NCBI RefSeq assembly: GCF_030705305.1
Contig: NZ_JAUZEE010000010.1
Span: forward strand, 79,734-143,733
DNA length: 64,000 nucleotides
Direction of reading: 5' to 3'
DNA from: Leptothrix discophora
Lineage (GTDB): Bacteria > Pseudomonadota > Gammaproteobacteria > Burkholderiales > Burkholderiaceae_C
Made by a program: the position numbers and the translations under genes. A model generated the notes under the pieces. That model saw only the letters and a program-made list of their open reading frames with translations, was not told the DNA's origin and ran no database searches. Positions 39,804 through 48,858 of the stretch are shown here, piece after piece. Numbering within the stretch: position 1 is the first letter of the stretch; the number at the start of each line of letters is the position of its first letter.

Positions 39804-40283
39804 TCAATGCGTGGTCGACTGGCGCGGCGTCGCGGCGCGCGCGGTGTGTACCGGCGGTGCGGCGTTCGGACCGGCGTCGCCGTGGCTGTTCTTCGGCGCG
39901 CTGCCTTCGGGCTTGTCGGCCGGGTTCGCATGCGCATCCGCCGGGGCCGCGCCCTCGCCACCCTCGGGCGCGGAGGCCGGATCGGGCGCGGGCCTGGCGG
40001 TCTTGCGCGGGACGACCGGGGCGATGCCCTCGATCTTGTTCTCGCGCATGTACTCGTCCATCTCGCGCCAGCCGGCGTAGACCGCCGCCTTGGTCGCCTT
40101 CGGATTGAGCGTGTAGCAGTCCTCGATGGCGCGCATCGCATGCCGGCAGGCGCTGCCGATGGCCATGCCGTCTGCCTCCTTGCGGGCGGCGGCGGCCGTG
40201 CCGCTCTCGATGCCGAGGGCGTCGCAGCCGACCATGAGGCCGGCGGCCAGGAGCAGGGAAATCAGGGTGAGGATGCGGCGCAT
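39804..40283 (-). CDS. Small lipoprotein, unknown
   Basis: A 159-residue predicted lipoprotein: MRRILTLISLLLAAGLMVGC gives a signal peptide with lipidated Cys20. The following domain (about residues 35-95) contains ACRHAMRAIEDCYTLNPKATKAAVYAGWREMDEYM and is probably helical with a Cys pair; this is the only conserved-looking part. The last 60 residues are an Ala/Pro/Glu/His-rich tail. The domain recalls small envelope proteins seen in Burkholderiales genomes, but I cannot name the family. It follows fmt after 91 nt on the same strand. Confidence 0.7.
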   Translation of the reverse strand: MRRILTLISLLLAAGLMVGCDALGIESGTAAAARKEADGMAIGSACRHAMRAIEDCYTLNPKATKAAVYAGWREMDEYMRENKIEGIAPVVPRKTARPAPDPASAPEGGEGAAPADAHANPADKPEGSAPKNSHGDAGPNAAPPVHTARAATPRQSTTH

Positions 40284-40374
40284 GGTCGGCTCGGGAGGAA
40301 GTCTCCCCCCTGCTATCGACCGGCGCCGGCCGCGCTTGAGGCGGACCCCGCTTTTCGAGCGATCGACCCGGCCT

Positions 40375-41379
40375 TCAACCCAGGACCAGGCCGGTCGGGA
40401 CCGGACGGGCCTGCAGGAATTCACGCCCCGACACCCGCTTGCCACCCGGCCGCTGCAGCCGCGTCAGCCACAGCGCGCCGTCGCCGCAGGCCACGCACGG
40501 GCCGTCCGCATCGACCGCGACGACCTGCCCCGGCGCGCCGGCCGGCACGTCGCCGGTCGCCAGCCGGGCGGCCCAGACCTTGACGGTCTCTGCGGCGCCA
40601 TCGGTCGGTACCCGGCAGGTCGCGCCGGGAAAGGGGTCGAAGGCACGCACACGGCGCTCGATCACCGTCGCCGGCTGCCGCCAGTCGATCGCGGCCTCGG
40701 CCTTCTCGATCTTGTGGGCGTAGGTCACGCCCTCGGTCGGCTGGACCACCGGATGCAACCGGCCGTGCGCGGCATCGTCGAGCGAACGCAGCACCAGCGC
40801 GGCGCCCTGCGCGGCGAGGCGGTCGTGCAGCGTGGCGGTGGTGTCGTCGGCGCCGATCGGGGTCTCGGCCACGTGCAGCATCGGCCCGGTGTCGAGGCCG
40901 ATGTCCATCTGCATGATCGTGATGCCGGTGCGGACGTCGCCGGCCTCGATCGCACGGTGGATCGGCGCGGCACCGCGCCAGCGCGGCAGCAGCGAGGCAT
41001 GGATGTTCAGGCAGCCCAGGCGCGGCAAGGTGAGCACCCACTCGGGCAGGATCAGGCCATAGGCGGCGACCACCAGCACATCCGGTGCAGCGGCCAGCAG
41101 GGCCTCGCGGGCGGCGGCGGCATCGGCCGGATGGCGGCCGTCGAGCCTGAGGCTGACCGGCTGGACGACCGGCACGCCGTGCTGCAGCGCCAGCTGCTTG
41201 ACCGGCGAGGCCTGCAGCTTCATGCCACGGCCAGCGGGACGGTCAGGCTGGGTCAGCACCAGCGGGACGACATGGCCGGCGGCCAGGATCGAGGCCAGCG
41301 CAGCGGCGGCGAACTCGGGCGTGCCGGCGTAGGCGACGCGCAAGGTGGGCAAGGCGGGCATGGCAGCCGCCACCGTCAT
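40375..41379 (-). CDS. fmt: Methionyl-tRNA formyltransferase
   Basis: A 334-residue enzyme that formylates initiator Met-tRNA with 10-formyl-THF. N-terminal Rossmann domain: [73 protein letters not shown] (catalytic Asn/His) and [16 protein letters not shown]. The C-terminal OB-like domain begins near residue 205. The ATG at 41379 overlaps the def stop as ATGA, so def and fmt are translationally coupled, as is usual for this pair. Confidence 0.96.
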   Translation of the reverse strand: MTVAAAMPALPTLRVAYAGTPEFAAAALASILAAGHVVPLVLTQPDRPAGRGMKLQASPVKQLALQHGVPVVQPVSLRLDGRHPADAAAAREALLAAAPDVLVVAAYGLILPEWVLTLPRLGCLNIHASLLPRWRGAAPIHRAIEAGDVRTGITIMQMDIGLDTGPMLHVAETPIGADDTTATLHDRLAAQGAALVLRSLDDAAHGRLHPVVQPTEGVTYAHKIEKAEAAIDWRQPATVIERRVRAFDPFPGATCRVPTDGAAETVKVWAARLATGDVPAGAPGQVVAVDADGPCVACGDGALWLTRLQRPGGKRVSGREFLQARPVPTGLVLG

Positions 41380-41891
41380 GCCACCGACTCGTCGTCGCGC
41401 GAGCGCTTGAGCATCTTGCTGCGGATGCGGTTGCGCTTGAGCGGCGACAGGTACTCGACGAAGACCTTGCCCATCAGGTGATCCATCTCGTGCTGCACGC
41501 AGACCGCGAGCAGGTCCTCGGCCTCGACGTGGCAGGTCCTGCCGTCGCGGTCCAGTGCCTCGACGGTCACGCGGGCATGCCGCTCGACCTTGTCGTAGAT
41601 GGTCGGCACCGACAGGCAACCCTCGTCGCCGACCATCATCTCGTCGCTGACGGCGACCAGCTTCGGGTTGATCAGCACCAGCGGATCGGAGCGGTCCTCG
41701 GAGACGTCGATGACGATGACGCGCTCATGCACGTCGACCTGGGTGGCCGCCAGACCGATGCCGCGCGAGGCGTACATGGTCTCGAACATGTCGTCGACCA
41801 GGCGGCGGATGCGGTCATCGACCACCGCCACGGGCTTGGCGATCTTGTGCAGTCGCGCATCGGGATAGCGCAGGATGGGCAGCAGGCTCAT
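41376..41891 (-). CDS. def: Peptide deformylase
   Basis: A 171-residue iron enzyme removing N-formyl groups from nascent proteins. All three motifs are intact: [16 protein letters not shown] and [12 protein letters not shown] (Cys plus two His metal ligands and catalytic Glu). The ATG at 41891 gives the canonical [14 protein letters not shown] start; the longer frame from 41942 adds unrelated residues. Head of def-fmt, divergent from the LysM gene. Confidence 0.97.
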   Translation of the reverse strand: MSLLPILRYPDARLHKIAKPVAVVDDRIRRLVDDMFETMYASRGIGLAATQVDVHERVIVIDVSEDRSDPLVLINPKLVAVSDEMMVGDEGCLSVPTIYDKVERHARVTVEALDRDGRTCHVEAEDLLAVCVQHEMDHLMGKVFVEYLSPLKRNRIRSKMLKRSRDDESVA

Positions 41892-41998
41892 GGGGACTCG
41901 CAACGGCGGCGCGAGGCGTCGCCGCAGGGCTGTTGAGGACACACAACGCGGGGCCGGCCGATGGTCACCGGCGGATACCGGACGACGACCCGTTTTCG

Positions 41999-42027
41999 TT
42001 GCAGCATCAAGGGTTTACAGGCAGAAT
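41999..42027 (+). promoter_or_regulatory. Possible LysM-dprA promoter in an AT-richer patch
   Basis: TTGCAG (41999-42004) and CAGAAT (42022-42027), spacer 17 nt, in a locally AT-richer stretch (about 41990-42055) of the def/LysM divergent region. The leader to the ATG at 42141 would be about 107 nt. Confidence 0.35.
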
Positions 42028-42140
42028 TTATGAAACTGAATGAAGATTTTCGCGCAAGGCCGAGCCGCCTGCAGAGGATGGCATCGCATCCCCTACACCG
42101 CTGGCAGACTGCCGAATCAGCATCCACGGAGCAGCGGTCC

Positions 42141-43331
42141 ATGTTTCTGCGTCACGCAACTGTCTCCCGCGGCCGGTCTCCGGTGCCGGGTTCCCTCGCC
42201 GCTGCAGTGACCGGTCTGGCCCTGCTGCTGGGCAGCGTCCCCGGCCAGGCGGCCGAGCCCAATTATCCCGTCACCGACGCCCAGCGCGGCACCGCGCGGC
42301 AGGTCGCGCAGGCGGGTGTGCCGCTCAGCGAGCTGGCACCCAACGCCCCCGACAGCTACACCATCAAGCGCGGCGACACCCTGTGGGACATCTCCAGCCT
42401 CTTCCTGCGCAGCCCCTGGCGCTGGCCCGAGCTGTGGGGCATGAACCTCGAGGCGATCCGCAACCCGCACCTGATCTACCCCGGTCAGATGCTGGTGCTG
42501 GTCAAGTCCGGTGGCCGGGCGCAGTTGCAGCTCGGCCGCGTGATCGACGCCAGCGGCACCCAGAAGCTGTCGCCGCGGGCCCGCGAGACGGCGATGGACC
42601 GCGGCCCGATCGGCGCGATCAACCTGACCCTGATCCAGCCCTTCCTGACAGAAGCCGTGGTGCTCGACACCAACGAACTGGCCGACGCGCCGCGCATCGT
42701 TGCCGGCCGCGAGGGCCGCGTGCTGCTGGGCCGGGGTGACATCGCCTATGTGCGCGGCGAGATGGCGCCACGGCGCGACTGGCAGGTCTTTCGCCGCGCC
42801 CAACCGCTGACCGATCCGCAGACCGGCGAGGTGCTTGGCTACGAGGCCGCCTACGTCGGCACCGCCGAATACCTCCAGCCCGGCGAGCAGCGCACGCTCG
42901 ACGACGGCAAGCCCGAGATCGTCCCCGCGACCGTCAGCCTGAAGACGCTGCGCCAGGAAGCCACGGTCGGCGACCGCCTGAGCGCGCCGCAGCCGCGCGA
43001 CGACGGCCGCCACGTGCCGCACGCGCCGAACGCGCCGCTCGATGCGCAGGTGGTGTCGGTCTACGGCGACGGTCTGCAGGCCGGCCAGAACCAGATCATC
43101 GCGATCAACCGCGGTCGCAGCGGCGGCGTCGAGCCCGGCCATGTGCTGGGCATCTGGCGCGCCGGCAGCGTGGTCCGTGACGGCGAGGATCCGACCCGAA
43201 CCTCGGTGCGCCTGCCCGACGAGCGCAACGGCCACCTCTACGTTTTCCGCGTCTTCGAGCGGGTTTCCTACGGCCTGATCCTGGCGTCCGAGACGCCGGT
43301 GCGCCGAGGCGACCGCATTTCCCAGCCCTGA
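42141..43331 (+). CDS. Secreted LysM-domain protein
   Basis: A 396-residue exported protein. Signal peptide about residues 1-38 (ending SVPGQAA), then a LysM peptidoglycan-binding domain at about 70-120: DSYTIKRGDTLWDISSLFLRS...IYPGQMLVL. The rest (130-396) is beta-rich without a recognised enzyme motif. The ATG at 42141 is chosen because it starts a good signal peptide; in-frame ATGs at 41961, 42030 and 42078 lie upstream. The family is regularly found directly before dprA in betaproteobacteria; the dprA start is only 6 nt beyond this stop. It probably binds cell wall; its exact role is unknown. Confidence 0.85.
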   Translation: MFLRHATVSRGRSPVPGSLAAAVTGLALLLGSVPGQAAEPNYPVTDAQRGTARQVAQAGVPLSELAPNAPDSYTIKRGDTLWDISSLFLRSPWRWPELWGMNLEAIRNPHLIYPGQMLVLVKSGGRAQLQLGRVIDASGTQKLSPRARETAMDRGPIGAINLTLIQPFLTEAVVLDTNELADAPRIVAGREGRVLLGRGDIAYVRGEMAPRRDWQVFRRAQPLTDPQTGEVLGYEAAYVGTAEYLQPGEQRTLDDGKPEIVPATVSLKTLRQEATVGDRLSAPQPRDDGRHVPHAPNAPLDAQVVSVYGDGLQAGQNQIIAINRGRSGGVEPGHVLGIWRAGSVVRDGEDPTRTSVRLPDERNGHLYVFRVFERVSYGLILASETPVRRGDRISQP

Positions 43332-43337
43332 CGCGCG

Positions 43338-44555
43338 ATGGCGCGGTCGGCAAACACCGGACACCGCGCCATGACCCAAACCTGCGACTTACCCAAGCCG
43401 GCACGGCCGAGCCACGACGAAGTGGCCGACTGGCTGCACCTGCTCGGCACGCCCGGCATCGGCCGCACGGCTGCCCGGCGCCTGCTGGCGACCTTCGGCA
43501 GCCCGGCGGCCGTCCGTGAAGCCAGGGTCGAGGCGCTCGCCGTCATCGTCGGGCCGGCGGCGGCCCGCGCGCTGCAGTCGAGCCCGGACGGCCACGAGGC
43601 ACGGGTCGCCTCGACCTGGGACTGGCTGCACGCCGCACCGCACCGTCACCTGCTGACGCTCGATCAGCCGGCCTTCTACCCACGCGGCTGGCTGGACAGC
43701 GCCGACCCGCCGCTGCTGATCCATGCCGAGGGCGACCTGTCGCTGCTGCAGCGCCCGGCGCTGGCCATCGTGGGCACCCGCCATCCCACGCCCGACGGGT
43801 TGACCCATGCGCACGACTTCGCCGCCGCCGCCGGCCAGGCCGGCCTGACCGTCGTCTCCGGTCTGGCCATCGGGATCGACGGCGCGGCGCACGAAGGCGG
43901 CTTGCGCAGCCCGGGTCGCACGATCGCGATCCTGGGCAGCGGGCTGGACCGGATCTACCCGCGTTCGCACCTGGACCTGGCGCGGCGCATCGCGCAGGCC
44001 GGCCTGCTGCTCAGCGAGATGCCGCTCGGCACCGCGCCGTTGCCGCAACACTTCCCGCAGCGCAACCGCCTGATCGCGACGCTGGCGATGGGCACGCTGG
44101 TGGTCGAGGCTGCCGTGCGCTCGGGCTCGCTGCTGACCGCACGCCTGGCGGTGGAAGCCGGGCGGGAGGTGTTCGCCATTCCCGGCTCGGTCCACAACCC
44201 CCAGTCGCGCGGCTGCCATGCGCTGATCCGGCAAGGCGCCAAGCTGGTCGAAAGCCTGCAGGACGTGCTGGAAGAACTTCATCTGGCAGCGCCCGCCGGC
44301 AGGTCCGGTGCCGCGTCGGGCGACGACCCCACCGCCGTCGACGCCCCAGACGAATCGACGCCGCAGGACGGTGATGCGATGTCGGAGGATCCCCTGCTGG
44401 CCGCGCTGGGCTGGAGTCCGGCCACGTTGGACGTGCTGCAGGCCCGAACCGGCTGGAGCGCGTCGCTGCTGTCGGTCCGGCTGCTGGAACTGGAACTCTC
44501 GGGGGACGTCCTGCGACTTCCGGGCGGGGTTTTCCAGCGTCGCGCCAGCGCCTGA
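43338..44555 (+). CDS. dprA: DNA-processing protein DprA
   Basis: A 405-residue protein that loads RecA on incoming single-stranded DNA during natural transformation. N-terminal SAM-like helices (residues about 35-95), then the Rossmann-like DNA-binding domain: PALAIVGTRHPTPDG, VVSGLAIGIDGAAHEGGL, TIAILGSGLDRIYPRSH, LLSEMPLGTAPLPQHFPQRNRLIA, VFAIPGSVHNPQSRGCHALIRQGAKLV. A C-terminal winged-helix-like domain (about 350-405) follows an acidic linker. Start 43338 lies 6 nt after the LysM stop; the ATG at 43371 is an alternative that would lose only 11 non-conserved residues. Confidence 0.94.
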   Translation: MARSANTGHRAMTQTCDLPKPARPSHDEVADWLHLLGTPGIGRTAARRLLATFGSPAAVREARVEALAVIVGPAAARALQSSPDGHEARVASTWDWLHAAPHRHLLTLDQPAFYPRGWLDSADPPLLIHAEGDLSLLQRPALAIVGTRHPTPDGLTHAHDFAAAAGQAGLTVVSGLAIGIDGAAHEGGLRSPGRTIAILGSGLDRIYPRSHLDLARRIAQAGLLLSEMPLGTAPLPQHFPQRNRLIATLAMGTLVVEAAVRSGSLLTARLAVEAGREVFAIPGSVHNPQSRGCHALIRQGAKLVESLQDVLEELHLAAPAGRSGAASGDDPTAVDAPDESTPQDGDAMSEDPLLAALGWSPATLDVLQARTGWSASLLSVRLLELELSGDVLRLPGGVFQRRASA

Positions 44556-44618
44556 GCAAACCGGTTCAGCGTGATCCCGCACACGGGTGGCGCGATGGGT
44601 CCGCCAGGGTCGCTGGGG

Positions 44619-44624
44619 TATAGT
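44619..44624 (+). promoter_or_regulatory. -10 box predicting a leaderless smg mRNA
   Basis: TATAGT ends exactly 7 nt before the smg ATG at 44631, with no Shine-Dalgarno sequence between (CAATCC). The -35 side (TGGGTC, 17-nt spacer) is weak. Confidence 0.5.
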
Positions 44625-44630
44625 CAATCC

Positions 44631-45083
44631 ATGTTCGACGTGCTCGTGTACCTCTACGAAAACTACTGGCGTCCGGACGCTTGCCCGGACCACGAGCAGC
44701 TGTCGAAGAAGCTGACCGCGGTGGGTTTCGAGAGCGAGGAGATCGCCGACGCGCTGACTTGGCTGGATGGCCTGGCCAGCGTCGCCGAGTCCTACGTCGC
44801 CAACCAGCATGACCTGTCGGTGCGTGTCTACCTGCCCAACGAGCAGGACCACCTCGGCACCGCGTCGATCTCCTTCCTGAGCTTCCTCGAATCGGCCGGC
44901 GTGCTGCCGCCGTCGATGCGCGAGATCGTCGTCGACCGCGCGATGGCGCTGGACGGCGGGCCGGTCCCTCTGGAAGACCTGAAGATCATCGTGCTGATGG
45001 TGTTCTGGAGCCTGGGCGAGGAGCCCGACGCGCTGATCCTCGATGAGCTGTTCGTCGACGCCGAGGACCGGCTGATCCACTGA
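44631..45083 (+). CDS. smg: Smg / DUF494 family protein
   Basis: A 150-residue acidic protein of the Smg family: MFDVLVYLYENYWRPDACPDHEQLSKKL, ALTWLDGLASV near residue 45 and the C-terminal MREIVVDRAMALD...LKIIVLMVFWSL...LILDELFVDAEDRLIH. Function is not established; smg typically lies between dprA and topA. Here topA is absent and the gene is followed by a strong hairpin. The in-frame ATG at 44571 is rejected because the -10 box at 44619-44624 places transcription start at 44631. Confidence 0.93.
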   Translation: MFDVLVYLYENYWRPDACPDHEQLSKKLTAVGFESEEIADALTWLDGLASVAESYVANQHDLSVRVYLPNEQDHLGTASISFLSFLESAGVLPPSMREIVVDRAMALDGGPVPLEDLKIIVLMVFWSLGEEPDALILDELFVDAEDRLIH

Positions 45084-45109
45084 CCGGAGCGCCTGACGCG
45101 CCATGAACA

Positions 45110-45134
45110 ACGGGGCCCTCGGGCCCCGTCGTCG
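45110..45134. terminator. Terminator between convergent smg and DUF1631 genes
   Basis: ACGGGGCCC (45110-45118) and GGGCCCCGT (45121-45129) form a perfect 9-bp palindromic stem, followed by CGTCGTTTC on the plus strand and TGTTC on the minus strand. It lies 27 nt after smg and 45 nt after the DUF1631 stop, so it can serve both. Confidence 0.65.
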
Positions 45135-45173
45135 TTTCTGCCATCCATCATGTGGCAAGCGCTGCCCGCCGCG

Positions 45174-47747
45174 TCACTGCAGCAGGCGGTTCGGATCGGC
45201 GTCCAGCTTGGCCAGGGCGCTGCGCGTGGCGCGCACGGTCAGCGATTCCTCCTCGACCGGCACCAGCAGGCCGGCCTGCAGGAAGGCCGCCAGTCGGTGC
45301 TTCTGGAACATGATGCCGCGCCCGGTCGGCGTGACGAACATCGCCAGCTGCTTGCGCAGGCCCTGCCAGGCCAGCTGGACCGGGTCGACGCGGTCGCGGT
45401 AGTCGAGCTTGAACCAGGCGCCGACCTGCAGTTCGGCGGTCCACGCCAGCATCGCCGGCGTCGGCATCGAGCCGCCCTCGGCGACGACCTCGAGATCGCC
45501 CTCGTCCTGGCCGGACAGGTCGCGCACCATCGACTCGTCGATCTCGATGTTGTCGGCGTCGGGGAGCAGTTCCTCGAGCGTCTCCATCTGCATCATCAGC
45601 TCGTCCAGCCGCTCGGACGGGATGGTCGCGGTGCGGGCCGAGAAGGCTGCCGCCAGGGAGTTGTTGAGGGCCTGGATGTATTCGTCCTGCTTGGCCTGCG
45701 GGACACCGGCGGACGCCATGCCCTCGCGCAGCTTCTTGAGCAGCGGCGGCAGGCGTCGGATCGCCTCGGAGCGCTCCTCGCGCGAGACCTTGGCGCTGGC
45801 CAGCCAGATCAGGTCGGCGGCGGCGCGCTGCATCTGCTTGGTCGCGTCGCTGCCCTGCCCGGCCTTGACGCCAGTGGTCGCCAGCACGTCGGCCCAGACG
45901 TGGAAGAGGAACTCGCGCACGCCGTCGTGCACCGGCACCTCGTTGAGCATCTTGCGCAGCTCGATCGTGTACTGGATCGCCAGCGTCTCGCGCTGCTCGA
46001 TCTGCTGGGCCAGGCTGACGCCCTTGCTGGCCGCCGCGTGGGTGGTCTTGAAGTAGTTCTCGAGGAAGCGCTCGAACTCGGTCAGCACGGTCTGGAAGAC
46101 CCGCCGCCCGGTGTCCGGGTAGGCCTCGACGACCTGCACGACGCGCTTGATCTCCTTCTCCAGCTCGTCGCTGACGCCGGCGCTGCCGACCTCGAAGCCC
46201 ATCACGCAGGCACCCATGCGGTCGATCAGCTTGCGCGCGGGATGGTCGATGGTGGCGAAGAAGTCGGGCTCGGCCACGGCCACGCGCAGCACCGGCATCT
46301 GCAGCCGAGCAAACCAGACGCGGATCGCCGTCGGGATGCGCTCCTCGGTCAGCAGGCTCTGGAACATCAGCGCGACGATCTCGATGGTCGCGCGCTCGAC
46401 CGGCGTGGTCGCGGCCTGCTTGAGCGCCTGCTTGCGCTGCTGGAGTTCCTGCAGCAGCGCCGGCGCGCTGACCATCTGCGACGCGCCAAGCACCGGCGGC
46501 TGACCGCTGACCTGCGGCATGCCGGCCACGCCGGCCATCGACGGGCTGGCGTCGAAGCGCTGGCGCACGGCGACTTGGGCATCGTGGATCGCCGCCCGCA
46601 GGCCCGGCGAGGCCGGATGCGGCTGCTGGATCGTCGAACGGTTGAACTCGGGCACCTGCCGCGCGACGAACTGGTTCAGCCGGCCCAGCACCAGCTCGGC
46701 CTGCTCGAAGGTCCGCGCCAGGCCCGGCGAGCGGGTCATCAGGCGGGTTTCCTCATGCACGTCGCCACGGCCGGAACTCGCGCCAGCGGCCGACAGGTTG
46801 CCGGGGCTGGTCGAATTCGCGCCGGGGAAGCGCCCGGTCGGCGGCAGGCCGGCGACCACGGTCGGCGCGAACAGGTGGGCGTTTTCCGGTGTCGGCTGGA
46901 ACTTGTCCTTGGCCACGCCGGTCGGCGTCGGGTAGCGCGGGCCGGGCGCGCCACCCGGCGGCGGCGCGGCCGGCGTCGGCGTCGGTGCCGGCGCCTGCAC
47001 CTGCGGCGACAGCGGCGCGCCCGAGCCGGTGGTGTGGCCTTGTCCCTGTCCTGGCGCGTGGCCGCCGGGGCTCGAGGTGCCGCCGTCGCGGGTGCGCCGG
47101 ATGAAGGGGCGCAGGTTGACGTCCGTGCAGACGCCCTGCCCGATCAGCCAGCGGTTGGTCTCGTGGTAGCCCTCGTGGACCAGGCCGCCGAACTCGTCGT
47201 GCAGCTGGGACTGCGCGGTGCGCCAGTTGTCGAGCGTCAGGCCGGCGGCACGCCAGCCGTCGATGGCCGCACGGGCGACGACGTTCGGCCGCAGGATGTC
47301 GCCGGGATCCATCTCCTCGCGGCGCTCCAGCGCGGACATGCGGTAGCGCAGGTCCGAGAATTCCCACGACACCTTGTCCATGATCGCCAACGCCATGCGC
47401 GAGGCGACGATCTCCAGCTCGATGGTGTCGTCGTCAACCAGCGCCAGCTCGCTCGCCTTGGTCGCGTTGTGGGTCGTCATCGACCGGGGCGTGCCCGGCG
47501 GCGGCGGCGTCACCGCGTTGCGCAGCTGCTGAACCATCGACTGGTGCCAGCGCGGCGCCAGCCGGGGCATGTCCAGCACGAGGTCACGCCGGCGCGACAT
47601 CAGCTCGGGTGAGCCGCTCTGGCTCATCTGCTCGCGCGAGGCCTGGTGCACCGCCTTGATGACACGCGGCAACTCGCGCATGAGCAGTTCGAAATAGAAC
47701 CGTCGGGCTTGCGAGGCGAGGGCCGGTGAATGGATGGCGGACGCCAT
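45174..47747 (-). CDS. DUF1631 family protein
   Basis: An 857-residue, mainly helical cytoplasmic protein matching the DUF1631 family found in gamma- and betaproteobacteria. Characteristic parts are the start (SQARRFYFELLMRELPRVIKAVHQASREQM), DDDTIELEIVASRMALAIMDKVSWEFSDLRYRMSAL near residue 108, FARLQMPVLRVAVAEPDFFATIDHPARKLIDRMG in the middle, and the C-terminal WFKLDYRDRVDPVQLAWQGLRKQLAMFVTPTGRGIMFQKHRLAAFL, resembling a PilZ-like end domain. Residues about 228-275 are a Pro/Gly/Ala-rich linker. The second half suggests a c-di-GMP-related output but no RxxxR motif is certain. Function unknown. It starts 52 nt after secF. Confidence 0.82.
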   Translation of the reverse strand: MASAIHSPALASQARRFYFELLMRELPRVIKAVHQASREQMSQSGSPELMSRRRDLVLDMPRLAPRWHQSMVQQLRNAVTPPPPGTPRSMTTHNATKASELALVDDDTIELEIVASRMALAIMDKVSWEFSDLRYRMSALERREEMDPGDILRPNVVARAAIDGWRAAGLTLDNWRTAQSQLHDEFGGLVHEGYHETNRWLIGQGVCTDVNLRPFIRRTRDGGTSSPGGHAPGQGQGHTTGSGAPLSPQVQAPAPTPTPAAPPPGGAPGPRYPTPTGVAKDKFQPTPENAHLFAPTVVAGLPPTGRFPGANSTSPGNLSAAGASSGRGDVHEETRLMTRSPGLARTFEQAELVLGRLNQFVARQVPEFNRSTIQQPHPASPGLRAAIHDAQVAVRQRFDASPSMAGVAGMPQVSGQPPVLGASQMVSAPALLQELQQRKQALKQAATTPVERATIEIVALMFQSLLTEERIPTAIRVWFARLQMPVLRVAVAEPDFFATIDHPARKLIDRMGACVMGFEVGSAGVSDELEKEIKRVVQVVEAYPDTGRRVFQTVLTEFERFLENYFKTTHAAASKGVSLAQQIEQRETLAIQYTIELRKMLNEVPVHDGVREFLFHVWADVLATTGVKAGQGSDATKQMQRAAADLIWLASAKVSREERSEAIRRLPPLLKKLREGMASAGVPQAKQDEYIQALNNSLAAAFSARTATIPSERLDELMMQMETLEELLPDADNIEIDESMVRDLSGQDEGDLEVVAEGGSMPTPAMLAWTAELQVGAWFKLDYRDRVDPVQLAWQGLRKQLAMFVTPTGRGIMFQKHRLAAFLQAGLLVPVEEESLTVRATRSALAKLDADPNRLLQ

Positions 47748-47799
47748 GGATCAGGTCAACGCGCTCAGCTGGTTGGGTTAAAGGAACTCTACACCAGCA

Positions 47800-48834
47800 T
47801 CAGACCACGGCACCCGCATTCGGGTCGTTCGGATCGTGATCCTTGCGCGTGCCGGGCGAGACCAGGTCCTCGCGCTTGACGCCCAGCCACATCGCGATGG
47901 CCGCCGCGACGAAGACCGACGAGTAGATGCCGAAGCAGATGCCGATCGTCAGGGCCAGCGCGAAGTAGTACAGGGTCGGGCCGCCGAAGACCAGCATCGA
48001 CAGCACCATCATCTGGGTCGAGCCGTGCGTGATGATGGTGCGGCTCATCGTGCTGGTGATCGCGTGGTTGATCACCTCGGTGGTGCTCATCTTGCGGTAC
48101 TTGCGGAAGGCCTCGCGGATCCGGTCGAAGATCACCACCGACTCGTTGACCGAGTAGCCCAGCACCGCCAGCACCGCCGCCAGCACCGACAACGAGAACT
48201 CCCACTGGAAGTAGGCGAAGAAGCCAAGAATGATGATGACGTCGTGCAGGTTGGCGATGATGGCCGCGACCGCGAACTTCCATTCAAAGCGCAGCGCCAG
48301 GTACAGCATGATCCCGACGATCACGAAGCCCAGCGCCTTGGCACCGTCCTGCGCCAGTTCCTTGCCGACCTGAGGGCCGACGAACTCGCTGCGCGAGAGC
48401 TTGACCGGCTCGACACCGGCCGCCTCGCAGACGTCGCGGCTGATCTGCTCGCCCTTCTCGGTCGTGACCTGGCGGGACGACACGCTGCCCTGCTCGGCCG
48501 CGCAGAGCGCGACGAAGACCTTGCCGACCAGCTCGTTCTGCTTGACGCCTTCGCGCAGCGGCAGGCGGATCAGCACGTCGCGCGAGGTGCCGAACTTCTG
48601 CACCTGGACCTCGCCCAGGTTCATCGCCTCGACCGTCGAGCGGACCTTGGCGATGTCGGCGCTCTGCGCGTATTCGGTCTCGATGACCGTGCCGCCGGTG
48701 AACTCGATCGACAGGTGCAGGCCGCGGGTGACCAGGAAGAACACCGCCGCGGCGAAGGTCAGGAAGGAGATGACGTTGAAGACCAGCGCATGCCGCATGA
48801 ACGGGATGTCGCGGCGGAAACGGAAGAATTCCAT
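47800..48834 (-). CDS. secF: Protein translocase subunit SecF
   Basis: A 344-residue inner-membrane partner of SecD using proton motive force to finish protein export. Starts with FRRDIPFMRHALVFNVISFL and the first membrane helix, a periplasmic domain (about 35-155), then five helices with the SecF signature GYSVNESVVIFDRIREAFRKY and INHAITSTMSRTIITHGSTQM. It follows secD by 24 nt in the yajC-secD-secF operon. Confidence 0.97.
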   Translation of the reverse strand: MEFFRFRRDIPFMRHALVFNVISFLTFAAAVFFLVTRGLHLSIEFTGGTVIETEYAQSADIAKVRSTVEAMNLGEVQVQKFGTSRDVLIRLPLREGVKQNELVGKVFVALCAAEQGSVSSRQVTTEKGEQISRDVCEAAGVEPVKLSRSEFVGPQVGKELAQDGAKALGFVIVGIMLYLALRFEWKFAVAAIIANLHDVIIILGFFAYFQWEFSLSVLAAVLAVLGYSVNESVVIFDRIREAFRKYRKMSTTEVINHAITSTMSRTIITHGSTQMMVLSMLVFGGPTLYYFALALTIGICFGIYSSVFVAAAIAMWLGVKREDLVSPGTRKDHDPNDPNAGAVV

Positions 48835-48858
48835 GGATGCTCCTGCGTGCGACCGCGT

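Noticed and set aside
45150..47612. 820-codon plus-strand open frame opposite the DUF1631 gene
   Set aside because: Same shadow effect; no domain, no ribosome site, and it overlaps a complete conserved gene.
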